Shown here: piece after piece, positions 10,510 to 20,614 of the stretch | Layout: each line of letters begins with the position of its first letter | Position numbering within the stretch: the first letter of the stretch is position 1 | Origin: Caldithrix sp. | GTDB lineage: Bacteria > Zhuqueibacterota > Zhuqueibacteria > Thermofontimicrobiales > Sulfurfontimicrobiaceae | NCBI GenBank assembly: GCA_020722815.1 | Contig: DYKB01000001.1 | Location: forward strand, 248,001-312,000 | Length of the DNA: 64,000 bases | Direction: 5' to 3' | Notes under the pieces: model-generated | Told to the model about the DNA's origin: nothing | Database searches by the model: none | What the model saw: the letters and a program-made list of their open reading frames with translations, nothing else | Program-made: the position numbers and the translations under genes

Positions 10510-12642
10510 ATGATTTCATTTTTAAATACTGCCCTTTTATATATTCTTCCGGCAATTCTGATTCCACTTCTGATACATCTTTTCACTCAAAAAAAATTAA
10601 AAAAAATACCATTCAGCAGTCTGGCTTTTTTAAAAGAAATGCGCAAAGAAAGAATTCGAAGAATCAAAATTAAACAAATTTTGCTCATTATTCTGCGGAT
10701 GCTGATTATTCTCTTTCTGCTTCTGACTTTTGCACGGCCGGCAGTAAAGGCACCCCGGCATTCCGGAAAAATTATCGCCAACGCCCGTTCATCAATTGTG
10801 ATCATCCTGGATAATTCACTCAGTATGTCCCGGCTGATTCATGGAACCCCCGCTTTTGAATACGCGAAAAAACGAGCTTTTGAGATTGTCAATTTATTAA
10901 AACCTGGTGATGAAGTTTTTATTATCTATCCCCTAAAACCGGGTAAAATGCAGTTGATTGGCCCCAAGTATAATTTTGAATCGATAAACTTAACGATCCA
11001 ATCGACACCATTGGCATATCACGCTACTGATCTAACCAATGCTATCCAGTTGGCAAAAGCGACCCTGTCCAATTCTACCAATATTAATCGAGAAATATTC
11101 TTGATTTCAGATTTACAGAATTATGGATTTGAGAAAAATACGGCATCGATTTTTCCGGAAGATTCAGATATCCGGTTTTTTTATCTGCCAATTGCCAACT
11201 CAACCTATCGAAATATTGCCATTCAATCCGTCGAAATGGTAAATCAAATTCTGGAAAAGGGCAAAAATGCAGAATTGGCTGTCAATGTCATAAATTTTGG
11301 AGATGATACCGAACAAAATAAATTGATTCAGCTATTTTTGAACGGAAAACGGGTCGCGCAAACCATGGTCAGTCTGGATGCCAAAGCGACCCGACAAATT
11401 ATTTTTAAATTTACCCCGAACCAGGTTGGCTATCAATCCGGGATGGTTTTACTGGAAGAGGATGATCTGGCACGGGATAATCAGCGATATTTTACATTTT
11501 ATGTTCCAGAAGAGATAAAAATCCTGCTGGTTGGCAATCAATTACAGGATGTGAACAATTTTAAATGGGCAATTAATCCATCTGATGAAGTGGTTTCCAC
11601 TTTAAAAACCGATATTTTGCTGGCTGATCAATTAAAAACCGCTGATTTTAATAAATATCAGGCGATTGTCCTGAGCAATATTCCTGGGCTCGCGCCGACG
11701 GTTGCGAAAAAAATAATTAATTTCATCAGTCAGGGTGGGGGTGTCATCCTTGTTCCGGGAAGCGAAATGAACATTCGGGAATATAGCACTTCATTTAATA
11801 AAAAATTAAAATTACCACCTTTTACGGAATCAGTAGGCCAGATTGGCACTATCGAGGCGTTTACATCCTTCAATAAAATTGATTTTGACCATCCGATTTT
11901 CAAGTCGTTATTTGAAAGTGAAGAAAAAAATGTGGAATCGCCGCATTTCTATTTCTCTTTTAAAATGCCACCGACTAAAGAGACAGAAACGATAATTCAA
12001 CTAAATAATAACTACCCTTTTCTTTTATCCGCGCAGTATGAAAAAGGCCGAATTTTGATATTCACTTCTTCACCTGATCCCAAATGGAGTGACTGGGCCA
12101 TTAAGGGGATTTTTGCGCCGCTCGTTAACCGTTGTATTAATTATGTGGCTGGTTCAGTCAGTTTTCAGCAAGAACAATTTTATATCGGGAATGAACTGAG
12201 TTATTCAAGTTCTCAGGAAACCGCTGGATTTGAATTAGAATTGGAGAAACCGGATAAAAACCGGGTACGTGTTCGTCCATTCCTGCAACAGGAAAAAATG
12301 TTGGTTAATTTTTCGGAAACTGATTTACCGGGTATTTATAATCTTTATCATAAAAATCAACTCTTGACACAATGGGCTGTCAATTGTGATCCGGAAGAAT
12401 CTGAAATTGAGATGATGGCAACTGAAAAATTATCACCACTCATTGGTGGAAAATCCCTGACGAGAATTGAAGAAGAAGATAATCTCGAAACCATGATTAC
12501 GCAGGCCCGATTTGGAAATGAATTATGGAAAGCGTTTTTAATAATTGCTTTGATTTTAATGCTAATTGAAATGGGACTGTATTGGGAACGAAGAAATCCG
12601 GTCCAGAATGAAACTAATCCGATTTCTGGAGAGTTAAGTTAG
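10510..12642 (+). CDS. BatA/vWA-domain membrane protein with N-terminal TM region and glutamine amidotransferase-like segment
   Basis: N-terminal LIPLLIHLFTQKKLKKIPFSSLAFLKEM, vWA MIDAS-like IVIILDNSLSMS, C-terminal TM. Confidence 0.88.
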   Translation: MISFLNTALLYILPAILIPLLIHLFTQKKLKKIPFSSLAFLKEMRKERIRRIKIKQILLIILRMLIILFLLLTFARPAVKAPRHSGKIIANARSSIVIILDNSLSMSRLIHGTPAFEYAKKRAFEIVNLLKPGDEVFIIYPLKPGKMQLIGPKYNFESINLTIQSTPLAYHATDLTNAIQLAKATLSNSTNINREIFLISDLQNYGFEKNTASIFPEDSDIRFFYLPIANSTYRNIAIQSVEMVNQILEKGKNAELAVNVINFGDDTEQNKLIQLFLNGKRVAQTMVSLDAKATRQIIFKFTPNQVGYQSGMVLLEEDDLARDNQRYFTFYVPEEIKILLVGNQLQDVNNFKWAINPSDEVVSTLKTDILLADQLKTADFNKYQAIVLSNIPGLAPTVAKKIINFISQGGGVILVPGSEMNIREYSTSFNKKLKLPPFTESVGQIGTIEAFTSFNKIDFDHPIFKSLFESEEKNVESPHFYFSFKMPPTKETETIIQLNNNYPFLLSAQYEKGRILIFTSSPDPKWSDWAIKGIFAPLVNRCINYVAGSVSFQQEQFYIGNELSYSSSQETAGFELELEKPDKNRVRVRPFLQQEKMLVNFSETDLPGIYNLYHKNQLLTQWAVNCDPEESEIEMMATEKLSPLIGGKSLTRIEEEDNLETMITQARFGNELWKAFLIIALILMLIEMGLYWERRNPVQNETNPISGELS

Positions 12643-12690
12643 CGAATAGATTTTTATAAATAGAAATTTGATTAAAATAAGGATTGATAT

Positions 12691-13962
12691 TTGTTTCAAT
12701 TTGAAGCGAGTAATGGCCTGGAACAAGCCGTGCTGGTTGGCGTGATTCGTCCTGATCAAACACGCTGGCAGGTTGACGAACATCTTGATGAGTTGGCATT
12801 TTTAGCAGATACGGCGGGTGCCGAGATAAAAGGACGGCTGATTCAGAAGAAAGCGCCGGTAGATTCTGCTTTTTTTATTGGACGGGGGAAGGTCGAAGAA
12901 CTCAATGCTTATGTGCAGGAAGTTGGGGCTGGTATTATCATTTTTGATGATGATCTGGCGCCAGTACAGGTTAAAAATATCGAAAGAATTTGTAATTGCA
13001 AGGTTATTGACCGAAGTGGTTTGATTCTGGATATTTTTGCCCGTCGTGCCAAGACCCGTGAAGCGCGGACGCAGGTGGAATTGGCACAATTACGCTATCT
13101 TTTGCCGCGCCTGACCCGTCAATGGACCCATCTTTCGCGGCAGGTTGGTGGAATCGGGACCAAAGGCCCTGGCGAAACCCAGTTGGAAGTTGATCGTCGA
13201 CAAATCCGGAAGCGAATTCGCCATCTGGCGGAAGAATTGGAAAAAATTCAACGTGAACAAAACATTCGCCGAAAACGTCGGGAAGATATATATAAAGTTG
13301 CTTTAATCGGGTATACCAATGTTGGAAAATCGACCCTGCTGAATATTTTGACCGAGTCTTCTGTTTTTGTAGAAGATCGACTGTTTGCAACCCTTGATCC
13401 AACGGTTCGAAGTGCGCAGTTTTCACAAACTCGTCCCATTTTACTTATTGATACAGTGGGATTTATTCGAAAATTACCTCACGATTTAATTGCTTCCTTC
13501 CGAAGCACCCTGGCAGAAGCCGCCGAAGCTGATCTGCTGGTTCATGTAATTGATGTGAGTCATCCCGTATTTATGGAACAAATACACACGGTATTGGACG
13601 TGCTCAAAACTTTAAAAATTGATGATCGGCCAATATTAAATGTGTTTAATAAAATTGATAAGGTGAGTGAGCCGGGTTTAATTAATCGACTGATTCAAGA
13701 TTTTCCCAATGCCATCCCCATTTCAGCAGCGCGTGGCATGTTTATTGAAAAGCTGAAAAAGGAAATCATCAGTTTTGCTGAAAGTGAAATGGTGGAAACT
13801 GAAATCGCTTTTAATTTTAATCAAAATAAAATTGTCGCCAAAACCTATGAAATGGTGAGGGTACTGGAACGTCAATATCTGGATTCACAAATTGTCCTCA
13901 AAATTCGTGGCGAAAAATGGAAAGTTGAACAAATAAAAAATCTGGCCCATCAGAATGTATGA
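12691..13962 (+). CDS. hflX: GTPase HflX
   Basis: GxGKVEEL, GIGTKGPGETQLEVDRRQIRKRI, GYTNVGKSTLLN, DTVGFIRKLPHDL. Confidence 0.97.
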   Translation: MFQFEASNGLEQAVLVGVIRPDQTRWQVDEHLDELAFLADTAGAEIKGRLIQKKAPVDSAFFIGRGKVEELNAYVQEVGAGIIIFDDDLAPVQVKNIERICNCKVIDRSGLILDIFARRAKTREARTQVELAQLRYLLPRLTRQWTHLSRQVGGIGTKGPGETQLEVDRRQIRKRIRHLAEELEKIQREQNIRRKRREDIYKVALIGYTNVGKSTLLNILTESSVFVEDRLFATLDPTVRSAQFSQTRPILLIDTVGFIRKLPHDLIASFRSTLAEAAEADLLVHVIDVSHPVFMEQIHTVLDVLKTLKIDDRPILNVFNKIDKVSEPGLINRLIQDFPNAIPISAARGMFIEKLKKEIISFAESEMVETEIAFNFNQNKIVAKTYEMVRVLERQYLDSQIVLKIRGEKWKVEQIKNLAHQNV

Positions 13963-15335
13963 ACAACACCGTGATAGTCGTTGACGATTCACCCAATATT
14001 CGTTTAACGATTAAAAATCTACTGGAAGATCAGGGTTATCAGGTGAGCACTTGCGAAACCGGTGAAGAAGCAATTCAGCGGGTGCATGAGGAAAGTTTTG
14101 GTGCCATGTTGCTGGATGTCAAATTGCCTGGGATGGACGGTCTGACGGCGCTAAAAAAAATTATTCACCTCCAGCCCACCCTTAAAGTCATTATGATTTC
14201 CGGTCATGCTGATCTGGAAACCGCAGTGAGGGCCACCCGGTTGGGTATTTACAACTTCTTAGAAAAACCACTGCAACCGGAAAAATTGCTGCTCGAGCTT
14301 AAAAATATTTTTGATCGGCAACAGATTGAATCCGAGATGGACCAACTCAAGAAGATAGTGAATCTGGATTATCAATTGATTGGCAATTCGCCGGTCATGC
14401 AAAAACTTTTCCTTGAGATTGAAAAAGCTGCCCCATCTGATGGGCGCATTCTGATTTTTGGCGAAAATGGAACTGGCAAGGAACTGGTTGCGCGTGAAAT
14501 CCATCGCCGCAGCCTCCGGGCCAATGAACCTTTTATCAAAATAAATTGTGCGGCCATTCCACGGGAACTTATCGAAAGCGAATTGTTTGGCCATGAAAAG
14601 GGCGCTTTCACCGGTGCAATTCAACGAAAAATTGGTGTTTTTGAAACCGCCAACCGGGGAACACTGCTCCTGGATGAAATTGGTGATATGGCTTTGGAGA
14701 CGCAGGCAAAATTATTGCGGGTCTTGCAGGAAAATGAATTTGTTCGTGTTGGTGGGACGACGTCCATTGCTTTCAATATTCGAATTATTTCTGCGACGAA
14801 TAAAGATTTGAAAGCATTGATTGCGGCTGGCCAGTTTCGTGAGGATCTCTATTTTCGGGTGAATGTCGTCCCAATTTATGTTCCACCGTTGAAGGAACAT
14901 CGGGAAGATATCCCTTTATTGATTCGCCATTTTCTGATTGCCAATAGCAAAAAAGATGGGAAACCGGCCAAGCAAATTACCGATGAAGCCCTTATCCCTT
15001 TTCTGGCGTATCACTGGCCAGGAAATATCCGCGAATTACGAAACATGATTGAACGCCTGGTGATTATGGCTGATCGAACGGTTTTAACCTATCCGGATGT
15101 CGCAAACTTTCTTCCGGAGTTATTGCGAAGCGGTGGCGGAAAGACTCAAACTGGCAGTGATCTGTTGGAATTGGAAAATCCGCTTTCATTGAAAGAATAT
15201 CTGGCGCGATATGAAAAACGGCTTTTGGAGCATCATTTTATCAAGGCACAAAAAAATGTCAGTCGTTTATCACAAGAACTCAGTACCGATCGGGCAAATT
15301 TGCACCGAAAACTCAAAAAATATGGTATTAAATAA
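13959..15335 (+). CDS. Sigma54-dependent NtrC-family response regulator
   Basis: Receiver (VVDDSPN, LLDVKLPGMDG, FLEKP), AAA+ GENGTGKELVA, ESELFGHEKGAFTGA, C-terminal Fis-type helix; ATGA overlap with hflX. Confidence 0.96.
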   Translation: MNNTVIVVDDSPNIRLTIKNLLEDQGYQVSTCETGEEAIQRVHEESFGAMLLDVKLPGMDGLTALKKIIHLQPTLKVIMISGHADLETAVRATRLGIYNFLEKPLQPEKLLLELKNIFDRQQIESEMDQLKKIVNLDYQLIGNSPVMQKLFLEIEKAAPSDGRILIFGENGTGKELVAREIHRRSLRANEPFIKINCAAIPRELIESELFGHEKGAFTGAIQRKIGVFETANRGTLLLDEIGDMALETQAKLLRVLQENEFVRVGGTTSIAFNIRIISATNKDLKALIAAGQFREDLYFRVNVVPIYVPPLKEHREDIPLLIRHFLIANSKKDGKPAKQITDEALIPFLAYHWPGNIRELRNMIERLVIMADRTVLTYPDVANFLPELLRSGGGKTQTGSDLLELENPLSLKEYLARYEKRLLEHHFIKAQKNVSRLSQELSTDRANLHRKLKKYGIK

Positions 15336-15378
15336 TTGGCTGGCTTATTCATTTTACCAGAATTGAACAGGGAAGAAA

Positions 15379-17097
15379 ATGAGGATAAATGCAATTAAAA
15401 GAATTTTATCAGGTGTTTTTTTTCTCACCTTCTGCTATCATTCATTGATTTTTGCTCAATTTCAAGACGAATTTCGAATTCGGGAAACCAATAAACATTA
15501 TGAGCCGGGCGATTGGAGCAGTTATACCTGTGGTCGCTTTGTTAATTCCATCGCGATTGGAAACGAATTTGTTTATTTTGCGACCACTGGTGGTATTTTA
15601 CGCTACCAGGTTTTTGAGAATAAATGGCTATATCCCTGGACGGTTTCAAATGGATTGGCTCAGAACCGGATTATCGCTGTCGCTTTTAATGAATCCACCA
15701 ACACGCTCTGGTGTTCAACGCCGGTGAGTGTGAGTTATTATGAAAACTCCTCCCGTATGTGGCATAATCTCTTTTATGATGAAATCGGTATCCGTTCAAA
15801 CGATTTTATCCACTCAATTGGGTTTGTCAATGATCAAATTATTCTGGAAACCCATGACGGTCGAATTCTCTTAAGTAGCAATGAGTATGGAAGTTTAAAT
15901 TTTAATAATAGTAACTGGCAGAATATCCCCAATTCGAATTCAGTTGCCTGGTATGGCCATCGTGGCAAATCGAATGCTGAACTCCCGCTGCTTTTCATGA
16001 GCGATGGTTACCTTTTTGATAGCCAGGGAATAATTACCGATACCAACATGCGGCATTTTGATATTACGTACTATATTTTCGATAAATGGGGCTATATCTG
16101 GATTGGAACCTGGGGATTGGGCGCTGCTCGGGCTGATACGCGAACCCAGCAGATGGAACTGCTGACTTTTGGCCTGATGAATGGAAATGTGAGCGCACTT
16201 GCCCTTTCCGATGAAGAATTCTGGATTGGTGGATGGGACCCGAATTATTATCAAGGTACCGACTGGGGGCTTGAAAATGGTATCACCCGTTGGGATACAC
16301 GTTATCAAACCTGGGATTATTTTCAGGCTAAATTTATAACTGGTTTCAATAATGATCAGGCTTTATCGATTGCCATCGATACAACCCAAATCTGGATTGG
16401 GACTGAACAGGCGCTGGTTGAATATAATGTCGATCGAAATCGATGGTATTCCTATGATCCGCGGAATGGGCTTCGTAACAATTTAATAAATGATATTGTT
16501 TTTAATGACGACTATTTATGGGTCGCTTCTCCATCGGGAATTGACCAAATCGAAAAAGCCACCCTGCATACCGATTCAGTGGCCATTGAACGCGTGGGAT
16601 ATGATCGGCTTCGCGAAATTGAAGTCTTTGATCTCGAACTGGTGGATAGTACTTTATGGGCGGCAACCAAAATCGGGCTTTATTTTTATGATCTGACCAC
16701 CCAGAGCGGTCGCTTTCTTGAGGGCGATTGGAGTCCCAGAACGACGCCAGTGACAGCTTTGGGTAAAAATTCCACTTCAATATGGTGCGGCGGACCGGAT
16801 GGGGTTTATGCCTATAATTTTAAACAAAAAGTCTGGTTTTCATCGCCGGAACGAAATGATAAATTTGACCAACATATCAATTATATCCAAGCGACGGATA
16901 ATGTTGTTTTTGTGGCGACTGACAATGGCGTCTGGAAATACGATCTGGATCGCCGCTATTGGCGGCAATTTACAATGGAAGATGGTCTTCTTTCACCAAT
17001 CGTCAATGTCATTCGAATTGAAGGTGAATACGTCTGGTTCGGAACCGCTGAAGGTCTTTGTCGCTTCTACTGGAATAGTCCCCTGCGGATAGATTAA
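15379..17097 (+). CDS. Secreted beta-propeller protein (two-component-regulator-propeller-like repeats, no signalling domain)
   Basis: Signal peptide; repeated WIGTxxG/LWxGTxxGL-type blades (IWIGTWGLG, IWIGTEQAL, VWFGTAEGLCRF). Confidence 0.8.
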   Translation: MRINAIKRILSGVFFLTFCYHSLIFAQFQDEFRIRETNKHYEPGDWSSYTCGRFVNSIAIGNEFVYFATTGGILRYQVFENKWLYPWTVSNGLAQNRIIAVAFNESTNTLWCSTPVSVSYYENSSRMWHNLFYDEIGIRSNDFIHSIGFVNDQIILETHDGRILLSSNEYGSLNFNNSNWQNIPNSNSVAWYGHRGKSNAELPLLFMSDGYLFDSQGIITDTNMRHFDITYYIFDKWGYIWIGTWGLGAARADTRTQQMELLTFGLMNGNVSALALSDEEFWIGGWDPNYYQGTDWGLENGITRWDTRYQTWDYFQAKFITGFNNDQALSIAIDTTQIWIGTEQALVEYNVDRNRWYSYDPRNGLRNNLINDIVFNDDYLWVASPSGIDQIEKATLHTDSVAIERVGYDRLREIEVFDLELVDSTLWAATKIGLYFYDLTTQSGRFLEGDWSPRTTPVTALGKNSTSIWCGGPDGVYAYNFKQKVWFSSPERNDKFDQHINYIQATDNVVFVATDNGVWKYDLDRRYWRQFTMEDGLLSPIVNVIRIEGEYVWFGTAEGLCRFYWNSPLRID

Positions 17098-17310
17098 TTG
17101 TTTTTACCCATCGCCAGTTGAAAGCCACCTTGTCAACTATTCTCGGTATGACACAGCACGTTTTACGCCCCAATTACTTTAGCCAACGTTTCCTACTGAT
17201 CCTCTCTCACCATCTTTTTTACAAAAATCCATTCTCTCCTTGATTATCCACACTATTTTGGTTATATTTTTATCGAACTTCATAAAAAATTTTAATCCTG
17301 GAGAAATATT

Positions 17311-18045
17311 TTGCTTCGAGTACTGATCATCATCTTTTTCCTTTTTTGCTTCTCTTCTGTTGAATTGAAGGCGCATATTTTTAGCCTCTACGCCGGAACG
17401 AATGAAGAGATGAAAGAAACCATCAAAATTTCTCTTTTCCAGAATCGTTTATTACTTGAATATCATGGTGAATATTATGGTCAAATAGCGCCACATATTC
17501 GTTTTATGATGGATCAGAATCAGGATAGCCTTGTTGCAAGCACTGAAATCAATCCATTTATGCAGGCCTATTCCCTTCAGTGGCGTGAATGGATACAACC
17601 CGAAATGGTTAATATTAATGATTTACCTTTTTCCCTTAAATTTAAGGGTTATCAATTTCCGGCAATTGAAAAAAGCAAAATGCCGGATCCGTTATTTCTT
17701 ACTTTATTTTTTGAAATTGATAGTCTGGTAACCGTTCCGCGTCTTCATGCCCAGGATCTGATATTAAAGATCGAGCAGCGATTACTATTTCATATCGGGA
17801 AGCAATTCATTGACATGGCTAAAATCAGGGCTGCTTTTACAAAGGAACAGGAGAACGCGATCGCGCGATTTTGTCAAACAAAGATAAAAGCAATGGAGAC
17901 GGTTTCCTTTAAAAAAGTGTATCCGGGCTATATTAGTCGTGATAAACAGGAAATCTACGGAATTTTTTTCGATGATACACGCATGCGGCTCCAATTTCTT
18001 CCCTATCCACAAATTATTGTTGAGATTGGTGAAAAAAAACCATAA
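17311..18045 (+). CDS. Secreted protein of unknown function with an EF-hand-like loop; partner of a NicO/RcnA-like transporter
   Basis: Signal peptide; DQNQDSLVASTE matches the DxNxDxxxxxxE calcium-loop spacing; directly precedes the transporter gene. Confidence 0.65.
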   Translation: MLRVLIIIFFLFCFSSVELKAHIFSLYAGTNEEMKETIKISLFQNRLLLEYHGEYYGQIAPHIRFMMDQNQDSLVASTEINPFMQAYSLQWREWIQPEMVNINDLPFSLKFKGYQFPAIEKSKMPDPLFLTLFFEIDSLVTVPRLHAQDLILKIEQRLLFHIGKQFIDMAKIRAAFTKEQENAIARFCQTKIKAMETVSFKKVYPGYISRDKQEIYGIFFDDTRMRLQFLPYPQIIVEIGEKKP

Positions 18046-18070
18046 CGAAACCAAAAAAAAGACATTTTAA

Positions 18071-18898
18071 TTGTTTAGTAAATTTAAAATAAAAGGAAGC
18101 AAAATGACTTATGAATCTATAAAACAAGCCCTGTATGAACCTTCATTGAGTTGGCCCGTTATTTTTTTGATATTAGGCGTCGCTTTCGTTCTCGGAGCGC
18201 TCCATGCACTGGGTCCCGGTCATGGAAAAGGATTGATGGCCGCATATCTGGTGGGTTCAAAAGGCCGGATTATCGATGCCATTGTGCTGGCAATTACCCT
18301 GACGATTAGTCATGTTGCGAGCGTCATTATTCTGGGCTTCATCACCCTTTGGATATCTGATTTTTTTATGCCTGAAAAAATGTCAAAATGGCTGGGATTT
18401 ATCTCCGGCCTTTCAATTGTTGGGATAGGGATCTGGCTATTGCTGACCCGGCTGATATCTTTCCAAAAATCGAAGACGACAGGCAAAAAGTACGAACCCT
18501 TTTTCCATCATCATAATCACATTCATACCGACGAGGACGTTGATCAGCATCAGTTACACCACCACCATCATCAGCATTACCAGCCCACTTTTTCGTTCTG
18601 GCAAAATGTTGCGCTGGGGATTTCGGGGGGGATAGTGCCCTGTCCCAAGGCGCTGGTTATCCTGTTACTGGCAATTTCATTACAAAAGATTGCCCTGGGA
18701 ATAACAATTATCGTTGTCTTTAGTCTGGGATTATCATTTGTGCTCATCTCGCTGGGAATTATCATGCTCAAGGCCGCCTATTTACTAAAAGGTCGCCTTG
18801 AAGATCGCCGAATCCAAATTTTTCCGATTATTGGTGCTGCTTTGATCATTATACTGGGTGCTTATTGGACGATACGATCCCTTGTTTTGATTGTCTAA
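18071..18898 (+). CDS. NicO/RcnA-family nickel/cobalt efflux-type transporter (start may be the ATG at 18104)
   Basis: ALHALGPGHGKGLMAAYLVGSKG, His-rich loop HHHNHIHTDEDVDQHQLHHHHHQHY, GISGGIVPCPKALVILL. Confidence 0.9.
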   Translation: MFSKFKIKGSKMTYESIKQALYEPSLSWPVIFLILGVAFVLGALHALGPGHGKGLMAAYLVGSKGRIIDAIVLAITLTISHVASVIILGFITLWISDFFMPEKMSKWLGFISGLSIVGIGIWLLLTRLISFQKSKTTGKKYEPFFHHHNHIHTDEDVDQHQLHHHHHQHYQPTFSFWQNVALGISGGIVPCPKALVILLLAISLQKIALGITIIVVFSLGLSFVLISLGIIMLKAAYLLKGRLEDRRIQIFPIIGAALIIILGAYWTIRSLVLIV

Positions 18899-18968
18899 AT
18901 TGCGAATGGATTTGTGTATCACCAAAAAGTTCTTTCTTTTGCAGCTTTAATCTAAAAAATTCTGTAAA

Positions 18969-19442
18969 TCAATAGACTTTTTTAGGTGATTTTGCTCGTG
19001 AACGGATATGTTTTTCAGGATTTGTGTCTTTACCGTTTTTCTCGAATCGAAAGCCACAAGTTGCTTCCGTTAAAAATTCTGATTCACTTCTTGGATATTT
19101 TCGACAATTTGGAGGCCTGATAGCATAAATAATACAGTAGAATTTTCCTTCCTTTTTTTTTCTTAAAAATGGGCATTTAATGGGGAGTCGACAACAAGCA
19201 CCACATTGAATGCATTTTCCGGTTCGATTTTTAGAAACCGGCAAAAAGAGAGCCGTAATCAATCTTCTAAATTTAGCAAAATAATTATTCTTCTTCGTTA
19301 AGGGAAATTTAAAAAAATTAATTTTCTGAAAAATTGGAATGTCCTCCTGAAAACGAATTGATTGATATCGATTAATATTTGATTTTATAATTGTTATTAT
19401 TAATTGAATGAATTTCATCTGATTCGAAAATATGAAATCCAT
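18969..19442 (-). CDS. YkgJ-type cysteine cluster protein (true start uncertain, overlaps upstream gene)
   Basis: CIQCGACCRLPIKCPFLRKKKEGKFYCIIYAIRPPNCRKYPRSESEF...TCGFRF. Confidence 0.75.
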   Translation of the reverse strand: MDFIFSNQMKFIQLIITIIKSNINRYQSIRFQEDIPIFQKINFFKFPLTKKNNYFAKFRRLITALFLPVSKNRTGKCIQCGACCRLPIKCPFLRKKKEGKFYCIIYAIRPPNCRKYPRSESEFLTEATCGFRFEKNGKDTNPEKHIRSRAKSPKKVY

Positions 19443-20062
19443 TTCGTTCTTCCCGGGCGATTTTTATCATTGCGCTAGCTACGACAGCCGCATCTATGGG
19501 CTTATATTTTTTAGGAATCAGAAAACCTAAATATTTATTGAGATATTTTGCTAATTCCTCTTGCGGTCGAAAATCATTTCGTGCCCCTAATAAAAGTGAT
19601 GGACGAAAAACAGACGGCCCCGGATAGCCAAGTTTATGGAGTGCTTCTTCCTTCACCTTTCACTCGACGGTAAAAAATACTGGATTTTGAATTAGCCCCC
19701 ATTGAGGTTACCACTAAATAATGTTTTGCGCTATTTTGAAGCCCGATTTTGGCAATTTCAAGTGGATAGTTAAAATCAACCTGATAAAAATTTTCTTTTG
19801 TTTTGGCGATTTTCATCGTGGTACTAAGGGTACAATAAATATGATCCGCCTGTATCAAATGCTGGTAATCCCCAATCCGGGTAAAATCAATCACCTGTTG
19901 ATTTAATTGCGGTGAAGGTGCTGAAAAGTTTATTTCACGTCGGGTTAGAATGGTAACCCGATTATCGAAATCACTCTTTAAAAGCAGATTGAGACATGCT
20001 GATCCCACCACGCCTGTCGTGCCAACCAGTAAGGCCGTTTTTCTCTCCCGCATTATCGTCAC
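19372..20062 (-). pseudogene. NAD(P)H-binding Rossmann oxidoreductase, frameshifted into two ORFs
   Basis: 19634..20062 encodes LLVGTTGVVGSACLNLLL...YLVVTSMGANSKSSIFYRRVKGE; 19372..19656 continues in another frame with EEALHKLGYPGPSVFRPSLLLGAR. Removing one G near 19655 would fuse them. Confidence 0.82.
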
Positions 20063-20252
20063 CCGATAAATTTTAGATTTTCATTCGGATAAAATGGTTG
20101 ATATAAATAAGTGCTAAAATAAAAAAAACTCAGTAAACAAGCAAGCATAATTTAAAAAATCTTATTAAACATGTAAATCAATTTTACGTACAACCAATCA
20201 AATTTAACTGACGATGATCGAATTAAAAAAATTTTGATTTTATGGATTTTTC

Positions 20253-20281
20253 TTGATCTTCAACTGTAGATTGATTAAAAT
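20253..20281 (+). promoter_or_regulatory. Candidate sigma70-type promoter for the zinc-ribbon gene
   Basis: TTGATC (20253-20258), 17-nt spacer, TAAAAT (20276-20281). Confidence 0.45.
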
Positions 20282-20315
20282 AATATTATTGGCTCATAAT
20301 GAAAGGAGTTAATGA

Positions 20316-20525
20316 ATGGAAAATCTTAATTTTCAATGCGCGAAATGCGGCCATCGTGAATACGAAATCGATGAATTCCGGGCTACTGGCAGTTTTTTGA
20401 CCAAAATTTTTGATGTTCAGAATCAAAAATTCACCACGATTACCTGTACCCGGTGCCGTTATACCGAAATTTATAAAGCGGATAGCAGTATGTTGGGTAA
20501 TATTTTTGATTTTTTCACAAGTTAA
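20316..20525 (+). CDS. Zinc-ribbon protein (predicted nucleic-acid-binding)
   Basis: Two CxxC knuckles: FQCAKCGH and ITCTRCRYTEIYK. Confidence 0.85.
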   Translation: MENLNFQCAKCGHREYEIDEFRATGSFLTKIFDVQNQKFTTITCTRCRYTEIYKADSSMLGNIFDFFTS

Positions 20526-20614
20526 TCTAAGGCTGCTACTCAATTTTTTATCGAATTTAGATTTCATTAAAATTAAACTCACTAAGTGGTTTCTCAAAAG
20601 GAAGGATTTCGATA

